From NCBI GenBank assembly GCA_012032075.1, contig JAAURU010000223.1:1-6398 (forward strand): a stretch of DNA of 6,398 bases, given 5' to 3'. A program made the position numbers and the translations under genes. This stretch comes from Flavobacterium sp. GTDB taxonomy: Bacteria > Bacteroidota > Bacteroidia > Flavobacteriales > Flavobacteriaceae. The notes below the pieces were generated by a model that saw nothing but the letters and a program-made list of their open reading frames with translations, had not been told where the DNA came from and ran no database searches. This document shows, piece by piece, positions 1-6,398 of this stretch (positions are counted from its first letter, which is position 1; every line of letters begins with the position of its first letter).

Positions 1-148
1 CTCCATCCATCCCATTCTCCACCCATATCTACATACTATAAGGATGAAAGTTAGGAGCGTATATCCATGGTGGTGGTACATCTCCATACTTTTCAATAAG
101 TTCTTTACTTAATTTTATATACCAATCTGAATTTTTATACTTACCCAT
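1..148 (-). pseudogene. Small unknown protein, frameshifted and cut by the window edge
   Basis: An ATG at 148-146 opens a 39-codon frame that ends at TAG (31-29). It begins MGKYKNSDWYIKLSKELIEK and contains a PPPWIY stretch followed by HPYSM just before the stop. In the next frame the sequence continues without a stop to the left edge as RYGWRMGWME. HPYS followed closely by GWRMG resembles, from memory, small uncharacterised Bacteroidota proteins, so I infer one gene broken by a single-base indel near position 31. The composition (many charged residues, two Trp, proline triplet) looks like real protein. There is no signal peptide or membrane segment in the visible part, and the function is unknown. 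The gene is divergent from the dehydratase gene, with 78 bases between the two start codons. A free-standing 39-residue peptide is the alternative reading. Confidence 0.5.
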
Positions 149-183
149 TCTATTTTTTTATATTCACTATAATTTTAATATTG

Positions 184-191
184 TAAGTTTG
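184..191 (+). promoter_or_regulatory. Putative Bacteroidota -7 promoter box for the dehydratase gene
   Basis: TAAGTTTG matches the Bacteroidota -7 consensus TAnnTTTG exactly and lies 35 bases before the ATG at 227. The upstream -33 TTG element is weak: about 18 bases upstream there is only TTC. The A-rich leader between this box and the ATG has no Shine-Dalgarno motif, as is usual in this phylum. In such AT-rich DNA a chance match is possible. Confidence 0.4.
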
Positions 192-226
192 GTAAATATA
201 AAAAAAAGTCTAAAATAAAAATTACT

Positions 227-457
227 ATGTGGACAGAAAAAAACAACGCACTGACTCAAACCTTCAATTTTAAAGACTTTACTGATGCTTTTTCACCCAC
301 GACCAAAGTAGCATTACTTGCTGAAAAAATGAACCATCATCCAGAATAGAAGAATATGTATAACAAGGTTGAAACTACATTGACAACTCATGACAAAGGA
401 AATACTATTACTGAAAAGGACAGGAAATTAGCAAAAGGTGTTGATGATTTGGTTTAA
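227..457 (+). pseudogene. Pterin-4a-carbinolamine dehydratase, interrupted by in-frame TAG
   Basis: The frame from ATG 227 to TAA 455-457 has 76 codons, a normal length for short bacterial dehydratases of the PCD/DCoH (PhhB) family. These enzymes dehydrate 4a-hydroxytetrahydropterin after aromatic amino acid hydroxylation, and relatives occur in other pterin contexts. Family hallmarks seen are an MWTEKNNAL start, FNFKDFTDAF, VALLAEKMNHHPE with the conserved HHP, YNKV, and LTTHDKGNTITEKD. Codon 41 (347-349) is TAG where the family has the Trp of HHPEW, so a TGG to TAG change is the simplest explanation. The usual FMT in the second helix reads PTT here (codons 24-26), another loss at a conserved site. 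After the stop, the remaining 35 codons keep the family pattern in the same frame. Recent decay or a base-call error at one position are both possible. No phenylalanine hydroxylase gene is visible in the window. Confidence 0.85.
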
Positions 458-1565
458 TTCTCCAAAACTCTATTAATCTTCACAAATCGAGTTGCGTAAT
501 AGGTTTCGCTTAAAGAAGATATAATAACTCCCGCAGAAGTTGAAGAGTGGATAAATTTGATATCATCATTGGAAACTTCTGTAATCATCCCTACATGGCT
601 TACTCTATTTCTTCTTCCTGTTGCAAAAATATTAAATCTCCTTTTTGTGCTTCGTTTTTCGAAATAGTATTACCAAAGTTTGCTTGATCGCTTGAAGTTC
701 TAGGTAATTGCAAATTAATTTCTTTAAAAGTAGTACACATTAACCCTGAACAATCAAAACCGTTTTCAGTAGTTCCTCCACTTCTATATCGAGTACCAAT
801 GTATTGAGAGGCTTTCTCAATTAAAATAGCTGATTTTTCAAAAACTTCATTTGAATTTGAAGAATCCATTTTCGTTTCATTCATTTTTTGACTCAATTAC
901 AACTTTTTGTTGTTCTTTATCTCTTTTAATTATTAACTGATACCCAACTGGAAAATCAAAAGGAAGATTGGGATTAAAATATCTAATTCTTGTATAGTTA
1001 TTCCATATTTTTAGAAATACCATATTTGGTTTCTTTAGGTTGAATAACATGAATTGTTGTAAAAATTGAATCTTTAATAATTATATTATCTGAAACTGGA
1101 CTTTTGCTAATTAGGCTATCTTTTCAGTTTTTACCTGTGTAATTTCTTCTTTTTTTATTTCAATACTTTCAGCTTGTTCTTTTTTGGAAATAGATAACTT
1201 TTCCCCTTCTTTTAATTTATTGGTTTCAATACTTGGATTTAGTAATTCTAAATCATTAACACTTAAATTGTATTTTTTTGAAATACTATAAAAAGATTCT
1301 CCTTTTTTTACTTTATGAAATTGAGGTTTTTCAATAGTATTTTTTACAATAAGAGTATTTGGCAGAGTAACAATAGTTCCTAATTGCAAAGTAGCACCTT
1401 TCAAACTAGGGTTTAATTGATATATCTTATTTATTGAAATATTATATGATTTTGCAATAGCGTATAATGTTTCACCTTTTACAACCTTATGTTTTATATT
1501 TTCTTGAGAGAAAATAAAAGTAGTTGTAAAAAAGCAAAAAGTAGTAAAAACTTAAATTTATCCAT
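454..1565 (-). pseudogene. LysM-NlpC/P60 peptidoglycan hydrolase, several frameshifts
   Basis: Reading across frames gives one 371-residue protein from ATG 1565 to TAA 456-454. Residues 1-20 form a Sec signal peptide ending IFSQEN. LysM domains lie at about 25-69 (HKVVKGETLYAIAKSYNI), 84-127 (HKVKKGESFYSISKKYNL) and 172-215 (HVIQPKETKYGISKKYGI). The C-terminal NlpC/P60 domain (about 240-371) has Cys273 in FDCSGL, His325 in SHVGM and His341 in IKFIHSS as catalytic candidates. The family cleaves peptide stems of peptidoglycan, and LysM domains anchor it to the wall, so a periplasmic enzyme is inferred. Corrections needed: one base missing at or near 1536-1540, 1121-1124, 1008-1012, 980-983 and 625-629, and one extra A in 884-889. 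The intact pieces are 1404-1111 and 896-600. Sequencing error or recent inactivation are both open. The reductase gene lies 57 bases upstream on the same strand. Confidence 0.88.
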
Positions 1566-1622
1566 CTATATATTATTACAATAAGCTGTTTGTAATGAAA
1601 ATTAAACGAATTAAAATACTAT

Positions 1623-2579
1623 TTATTTTAAAATAGTTTCAATTTGTTCTAATTCGGTTTTAGTGAAATCTAATTTTTCTAAACTACCTAAACTGTCATT
1701 TAATTGATTTACAGAACTTGCTCCAATTAACACAGAAGTAATTCGCTCATCTTTCATTAACCAAGCAATTGCCATTTGTGCTAAGGATTGATTTCTTTCT
1801 TTCGCAATTTCGTTTAAATCGTTTATTTTCTGGATTTTCTCTTCTGTGATTTCTGATGCTTGTAAATGCCCTTCTGGTTTTGCTGCTCTTGAATCTTTTG
1901 GAATACCCTTTAAATATTTATTGGTTAACATTCCTTGTGCCAAAGGAGAAAAAACGATACACCCTATTCCTTTTTGTTCTAAAACATCTAGCAAACCATT
2001 TTCTACCCAACGCTCAAACATAGAATATTTTGGCTGATGAATGATACAAGGTGTACCTAATTGTTTTAAAACTTTTACCGCTTCTTCAGTTTGCTCAGCA
2101 GTATAATTACTTATACCAGCATAGATTGCTTTTCCAGAACGAACAGCATAATCAAGAGCACTCATGGTTTCTTCAATAGGTGTGTGTGGATCTGGTCTAT
2201 GTGAATAAAAAATATCTACATAGTCTAATTTCATGCGTTGCAAACTTTGGTTTAAACTAGAAATTAAATATTTCCTTGATCCCCATTCTCCATAAGGACC
2301 TTCCCACATTTTATAACCTGCTTTTGTTGAAATAACCAATTCATCTCTTAAAAAGCCTTTGAAATTATTTTGAAGTATTTTACCAAAATTTTCCTCGGCA
2401 GAACCAGGAATAGGACCATAATTATTAGCTAAATCAAAATGTGTTATTCCTTTATTAAACGCTTCTTTTGCAATACTTTCTGCATTTTCAAAACTATCTA
2501 CTGAACCGAAATTATGCCATAATCCTAAAGAAATTTGTGGTAGTAACAAACCACTATTTCCACATCTATTGTATTTCAT
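1623..2579 (-). CDS. Aldo/keto reductase of the YghZ (AKR14) type, L-glyceraldehyde 3-phosphate reductase-like
   Basis: This intact 318-residue protein runs from ATG 2579 to TAA. It closely follows E. coli YghZ as I remember it: RCGNSGLLLPQISLGLWHNF at the N-terminus, then ITHFDLANNYGPIPGSAEEN, STKAGYKMWEGPYG, VDIFYSHRPD and SPLAQGMLTNKYLKGIP. The catalytic tetrad is visible as Asp49, Tyr54, Lys86 and His127. The GASSVNQL segment (287-293) matches the family's NADPH-phosphate binding region near the C-terminus. YghZ reduces L-glyceraldehyde 3-phosphate and other aldehydes such as methylglyoxal with NADPH in the cytoplasm, so a carbonyl detoxification role is inferred. It is somewhat shorter than E. 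coli YghZ at both ends, and its end at ETILK looks natural. The start fits because the homology begins within a few residues of it. It is followed by the cell-wall hydrolase gene; a functional link is not evident. Confidence 0.93.
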   Translation of the reverse strand: MKYNRCGNSGLLLPQISLGLWHNFGSVDSFENAESIAKEAFNKGITHFDLANNYGPIPGSAEENFGKILQNNFKGFLRDELVISTKAGYKMWEGPYGEWGSRKYLISSLNQSLQRMKLDYVDIFYSHRPDPHTPIEETMSALDYAVRSGKAIYAGISNYTAEQTEEAVKVLKQLGTPCIIHQPKYSMFERWVENGLLDVLEQKGIGCIVFSPLAQGMLTNKYLKGIPKDSRAAKPEGHLQASEITEEKIQKINDLNEIAKERNQSLAQMAIAWLMKDERITSVLIGASSVNQLNDSLGSLEKLDFTKTELEQIETILK

Positions 2580-2664
2580 TTATTTGTCGATTTTAATTGT
2601 AATACTAAAATTTCTTTTATTTGTTCATAATACAAATAATAGACTTTATTAGTTCTTGTATTTA

Positions 2665-2672
2665 CAAATTTA
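2665..2672 (-). promoter_or_regulatory. Putative Bacteroidota -7 promoter box for the aldo/keto reductase
   Basis: On the minus strand TAAATTTG matches TAnnTTTG exactly, 85 bases upstream of the reductase ATG. Nineteen bases further upstream there is TTA, a two-of-three match to the -33 TTG. It lies in the 155-base gap between the kinase stop and the reductase start, which otherwise holds no gene and no clear terminator hairpin. Chance matches are likely in AT-rich DNA. Confidence 0.33.
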
Positions 2673-2734
2673 GAAATCTATTACTAAGTTGTAAAATAAA
2701 CATAAGAAATTTTAGAATAATTTAATACGCTATA

Positions 2735-4845
2735 TTACTTATTCATGTATTTTTTTACAATTAAAAAGAGTTTTTCTTTGTCTATGGGCTTAGAAATAAA
2801 ATCATTAAAACCTATTTGTTTTATTTTTTCAATTTCTTCTGGAAAAGAATAAGAAGTTTGCGCGACAATAGGAATAGTTTTATTGATAGCTCTAATTTTA
2901 GTAAATGCTTCATAACCATCAACATTTGGCATTTTAATATCCATTAGAATTAAATCAATCTCTTTGTTTTTCTTTAAAAATATCAATAGCTTCTTGTCCA
3001 TTTTTTGCTCTTATTATTTTAAAATTAAATAGTTGTAGAAGCCTTTCTATAAGTACAAAGTTTATATTGTCATCTTCTGCCACTAAAATAATTTCTTCAT
3101 TCCTATATCGATATACTCATTTTGAGATTTTTCAACTATATTACTTCTATCATTATCGAGTTCTAATGGAATTGTAATTAAAAAGAAGAACCTACACCAA
3201 CTTCCGATTTTAATGCTATTGTTCCTCCTAACATTTCCACATAAGCTTTTGAAATAGCAAGACCTAGTCCTAATCCTTTATTATCAGTATCAAAAAGAAA
3301 ATCTATTCTATTAAAACGTTTAAAAATATTGTCTTGTAATTCATCTGGAATTCCTCTTCCAGAATCTTTTACTGAAAATTTAAAGTTTTCTCTTTTTCAT
3401 CTATAGTGTATTCTAAAATTACAAAACCATAGTTAGTAAACTTTATAGCATTTGTTAATAAATTTGAAATAATTTGATTGAGTTTCACAACATCTGTTAT
3501 GATATTCTTTTCAAGTTTTTTATTTGGTTTAATAAACTTAAAATCAATATCTTTTTTAGGATCTATTGTAACTTTAATAGTATCATAAGTTGTTTGCAGT
3601 ATTTTATCTAAATCTATACTATTATATTTAGGCACAACAAGATTAGAATCTATTTTTGACATTTCAACTAAATCGTCAATAATATCAATTAAGTTTTTCC
3701 CACTTTTTTGAATAATTTCTAAATATTTATCTCTTTCCGATTCTGCTATATCTTTATTAAGCGACAAATCAGAAAAACCCATAATAGCATTCATAGGGGT
3801 TCTAATTTCGTGAGATAAATTCATTAAAAAAGCCGATTTCAATTTATCGCTTTCTTCTGCTTTTCTTGTAGTTTTTTCTAATTCAACTTGTTGCTTCTTA
3901 TTTTCTTCAAATAATTTTCCTATATAGCGAAACTCTCCTCTTGCATTTTTTAACGATTCAATTGCAGATGCATTACCTTTTTCCAATACTTCTTTAATTA
4001 ATTTTAAAGGTCGTTTTGACCATTTTATAGCATAATAATTAAATATAAAAATGGAAATTAAAAAACCTAGTAGCATTATAAAAAGAATACTTCTAGTGTT
4101 TGAAAAATCTACTTTATCATTTCGTTTATATAATATAGTTGCAATGGTTTCATTATTTACATTCTTTATATCCTTGTTGTAATAAATCCCTTTTTTTCAA
4201 TAAAATTTTTACCCGGAACCAAATATTCAGCAGAAGAATTACTTATAGATTCGAGATTTTGAAAATATTTATCATTCATTAATTTAACCATAAAAAAATA
4301 ACCTCTAGGTTTAGTTTTATTTTTATAAGGATCTTCAGAAGGGTGGATAGTTGCTCCAAAAACAAAAGCAATACCTTCTGGAATTTTTACATAAAATTTG
4401 ATGTGTTTTTCTTTGTATAGAATGGGAAATACTTCTTTAGGAATAAAATCTTTAGAATTTATAAGTGTTGAAGATGCTTTAGCAACAAACTTATTATCTA
4501 TATTATAAACATCAATATAATCCGCTTTATATGTGTCAACTAGATATGTCAATGAATTGTCAAACCAAACAATATCACCATTTTCGGCAAAATTAACCAA
4601 CTCGTCCCAATAAGTAATTTCACTAATTAAAGAAGTATAACCATAAGCATTCAAATCTACAATTGCATTTATCTCTCTTTCTAAATCTATTGAAGATGAT
4701 TTATGAAACTCCTTTTCTTGTTTCTGATTGTAATAAAACAGTGCAGAAAAAAGTAATATAAATCCTATTGAAACAATAGAAAGTACAAAAACTACTTTTG
4801 AATAAGTTGAAACAAATCGCTTTTTGAAGTATTAGTTGAAGACAT
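2735..4845 (-). pseudogene. Hybrid sensor histidine kinase (CHASE4-like, HisKA, HATPase, REC), several frameshifts
   Basis: Reassembly from ATG 4845 to TAA 2737-2735 gives 704 residues. A membrane segment (about 17-38) and a second one (about 254-272) flank an external domain with a CHASE4-like ITYWDELVNFAENGDIVWF stretch. Next come a short coiled linker and HisKA with the phospho-acceptor His346 in SHEIRTPMNAIMGFS. The HATPase domain has the N box NLLTNAIKFT near 466, then DSGRGIP, FKRFNRID and GLGLGLAISKAY. A C-terminal receiver (about 583-704) has AEDDN, Asp637 in LMDIKMP, Thr665 and Lys687 in SKPID. This is a membrane hybrid kinase with no separate regulator visible; its signal is unknown. 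One base is missing at or near 4821-4825, 4191-4197, 3375-3378, 3180-3184 and 3100-3101, and there is one extra A in 2967-2971. The pieces read separately as an external-domain fragment, a HisKA fragment and a receiver fragment. No active-site residue is lost. Confidence 0.9.
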
Positions 4846-4891
4846 CCTATATTATTTAATTTATTAAACTTAGTTAAAAAATTAAATATTT

Positions 4892-4899
4892 CAAACATA
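4892..4899 (-). promoter_or_regulatory. Putative Bacteroidota -7 promoter box for the histidine kinase
   Basis: On the minus strand TATGTTTG matches TAnnTTTG exactly, 46 bases before the proposed ATG at 4845. It supports that ATG as the true start of the kinase, although reading from it requires a frame correction ten codons later. No good -33 TTG is seen at the expected distance. It sits in the 82-base gap after the radical SAM gene, so the kinase could have its own promoter. Confidence 0.42.
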
Positions 4900-4927
4900 T
4901 AAACCCATAAAAATTAGAAACTAGAAA

Positions 4928-6398
4928 TTACAATACTAACAATCCATTTTCTCTAAGTACTAAAATAGGCTTTGAGTACCAAAACAATTCAAAATCTTCA
5001 AACTGGTTTTCATAATCATTTTTTAGACTACCAAGATTTAAAAGGTTCAAGTTTACAACTGAAACTTTATCTAAAATAGATAAAAACCATTCGCCTTTAT
5101 CCTTTTCCAAAACAATTTCAAATGAATTAATTTTATCATGGAAATTTAATTGCATCATTTCCCAAGAATTTCCTTTTTTTGATTTTGTATAGGTTTCAAC
5201 CATTGGACTTGTTCCTAACCAAACCACTTTTGTATTAGGTTTAAAAGTAAATACAACTTCTTTTTCTAAACAATTACGAATATAGTTTGACGGAATTTTT
5301 GTCTTTGGAATTTTAAAATCGAACCAATCTTGCAAATCATAATCAAAACAAATACCATGCATATAATTGAATAAGGATTTCTTTAAACCAAAACTAAATT
5401 TATTATGATTAATGCCCGTTTTGTCTTTAAAAGCAATATCATTATTAGCAAAAGTAATTTGCTTCGCCAATACACTAAAGCTCGTGCCATTTTGTTGCGG
5501 AATAACTCCAAAAGCATCTGGGTCAAGCCCAACAGGACTATGCGCTGTCATAGCAAATTGGTGCCAAAACCCCGATTGCAAAACGCCTAATTCAAACAAT
5601 TGACGTACCATTTCTAAACTATCCACAGTTTCCTGAACGGTTTGTGTAGGATAACCATACATTAAATAGGCATGAACCATGATTCCAGATTCGGTAAAAT
5701 TACGGGTAACTTGAGCCACTTGTTCCACTGTAACTCCTTTTTTTATGAGTTCCAAAAGTCTATCGGAAGCTACTTCTAAACCACCAGAAACCGCAATACA
5801 ACCTGAAGCTTTTAATAAGACACATAAATCGGCCGTAAAGCTTTTTTCAAACCGAATGTTTGTCCACCAACTCACCACTAAATTTCTCCTAAGAATTTCC
5901 AAAGCTACTTCTCGCATTAAAGCTGGTGGAGCAGCTTCATCTACAAAATGAAATCCGTTTTCTCCAGTTTGAGCAATTAGTTCTTCCATTCTATCTACTA
6001 ATAATTTAGCAGCTACTGGTTCGTAGAGTTTTATGTAATCTAATGAAATATCGCAAAAGGTACATTTTCCCCAGTAGCAACCATGGGCCATGGTCAATTT
6101 ATTCCATCTTCCATCACTCCATAAACTGTGCATAGGATTTGCAATTTCAATGACAGAAATATACTTATCTAATTGCAAATCGGAATAATCTGGTGTACCA
6201 ACTTCGCTTTGTTTGTAGTCTTTTTTTAGGGTGTTGTTTTTGTAGACAACGGTTTCATTTTCTAATAGAAATGTGCGTTTGAATTGGGGTTCAAAAACCA
6301 CCCCGTCCTTCGGACACCCCTCCAAAGGAGGGGAATTTAAAACATAATCACATAATAATTCGACAGGTAATTCTCCATCGTCTAAGGTTATGAAATTG
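4928..6398 (-). CDS. Radical SAM protein of the B12-binding/BchE-like group (5' end outside window)
   Basis: The frame is open from the right edge to TAA 4930-4928, giving 489 visible residues; a start at TTG 6325 is not needed because the frame continues upstream of it. The cluster motif is AHGCYWGKCTFCDISLDYI with Cys107, Cys112 and Cys115 (visible numbering), a CX4CX2C spacing. Further hallmarks of the COG1032-type radical SAM group are HFVDEAAPP, VSWWTNIRFE, SGGLEVASDRLLELIKKGVT and YLMYGYPTQTVQETVDSLE. Such enzymes bind a 4Fe-4S cluster and cleave S-adenosylmethionine; many have a cobalamin-binding domain N-terminal to the radical SAM core, which would lie beyond the right edge here. The substrate cannot be told. 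The C-terminal ~200 residues contain no motif I recognise. Residues about 21-37 (SPPLEGCPKDGVVFEP) are encoded by a palindromic repeat, so the real family alignment should show an insertion there. Confidence 0.9.
   Translation of the reverse strand, partial: NFITLDDGELPVELLCDYVLNSPPLEGCPKDGVVFEPQFKRTFLLENETVVYKNNTLKKDYKQSEVGTPDYSDLQLDKYISVIEIANPMHSLWSDGRWNKLTMAHGCYWGKCTFCDISLDYIKLYEPVAAKLLVDRMEELIAQTGENGFHFVDEAAPPALMREVALEILRRNLVVSWWTNIRFEKSFTADLCVLLKASGCIAVSGGLEVASDRLLELIKKGVTVEQVAQVTRNFTESGIMVHAYLMYGYPTQTVQETVDSLEMVRQLFELGVLQSGFWHQFAMTAHSPVGLDPDAFGVIPQQNGTSFSVLAKQITFANNDIAFKDKTGINHNKFSFGLKKSLFNYMHGICFDYDLQDWFDFKIPKTKIPSNYIRNCLEKEVVFTFKPNTKVVWLGTSPMVETYTKSKKGNSWEMMQLNFHDKINSFEIVLEKDKGEWFLSILDKVSVVNLNLLNLGSLKNDYENQFEDFELFWYSKPILVLRENGLLVL
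6298..6336. repeat. GC-rich double-hairpin palindromic repeat inside the radical SAM gene
   Basis: Two adjacent inverted repeats are visible. The first is GTCC-TTC-GGAC (6305-6315). The second is a perfect 7-base stem CCCCTCC-AAA-GGAGGGG (6317-6333). The block is far richer in G and C than the surrounding AT-rich gene. From memory, near-identical units (TCCTTCGGACACCCCTCC followed by AAAGGAGGGG) are scattered in flavobacterial genomes, mostly between genes, as small REP-like elements. Here the unit is read in frame as SPPLEGCPKDGVVFE without creating a stop. The exact borders are uncertain by several bases, and only one copy lies in the window. Confidence 0.7.

Noticed and set aside
1846..2037. 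Plus-strand 63-codon frame
   Set aside because: It is antisense to the well-conserved aldo/keto reductase and has no family features.
2735..3001. Stand-alone response regulator gene
   Set aside because: The fragment starts inside a receiver domain. The missing AEDDN half lies just upstream in another frame and is contiguous with the kinase.
4821..4825. Phase-variable on/off switch at the A run near the kinase start
   Set aside because: A run of five is too short for known slipped-strand switching, and five other indels in the same gene would also need correcting.
4701..4898. 65-codon minus-strand frame rich in Phe and Cys
   Set aside because: It overlaps the kinase promoter, start and first membrane segment in the wrong frame. 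The frame that encodes the membrane segment joins smoothly to the external domain, so this is a shadow.
5405..5951. Plus-strand open frames at 5405-5590, 5412-5603 and 5745-5951
   Set aside because: They are antisense to the radical SAM coding sequence, have low-complexity Ser/Lys composition and show no recognisable motif.
6305..6333. Rho-independent terminator
   Set aside because: The hairpins are not followed by a T run on either strand, and they lie inside an open coding frame.

Overview
The window looks like a piece of a Bacteroidota chromosome, most likely from the family Flavobacteriaceae. It is strongly AT-rich and its genes have no Shine-Dalgarno sequences. Upstream of three genes there are perfect matches to the Bacteroidota -7 promoter box TAnnTTTG. 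It also carries a GC-rich double-hairpin repeat of a kind I associate with flavobacterial genomes. These are recollections of patterns, not search results.

Layout from left to right: a small unknown gene on the minus strand, running off the left edge and probably frameshifted (1-148); a plus-strand pterin-4a-carbinolamine dehydratase gene with an in-frame stop (227-457); then four minus-strand genes, read in the order radical SAM protein (4928 to the right edge), hybrid sensor histidine kinase (2735-4845), YghZ-type aldo/keto reductase (1623-2579) and LysM-NlpC/P60 cell-wall hydrolase (454-1565). The hydrolase and dehydratase genes converge with overlapping stop codons.

The main result of reading across frames is that two genes appear as fragments but reassemble cleanly. 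The hydrolase needs five 1-base additions and one 1-base removal, nearly all in short A/T runs, and gives a 371-residue protein: signal peptide, three LysM domains, NlpC/P60 domain. The kinase needs the same balance of corrections and gives a 704-residue protein: membrane segment, CHASE4-like sensor, membrane segment, HisKA, HATPase and receiver domains. All catalytic motifs survive. The reductase and the visible radical SAM protein have no frameshift, although they contain A6 and T7 runs. Either the indels are uncorrected sequencing errors concentrated in part of the contig, or two genes are very recently inactivated.

Functionally this is a mixed, mostly housekeeping neighbourhood: pterin cofactor recycling, peptidoglycan remodelling, carbonyl reduction, one orphan signalling protein and one radical SAM enzyme. 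I see no transposase, CRISPR array, RNA gene, phage gene or defence system, and no convincing new multi-gene system. The most unusual single item is the palindromic repeat embedded in frame in the radical SAM coding sequence. Every stretch over 300 bases is covered by a gene or a reconstructed gene; the gaps between genes are 57 to 155 bases.
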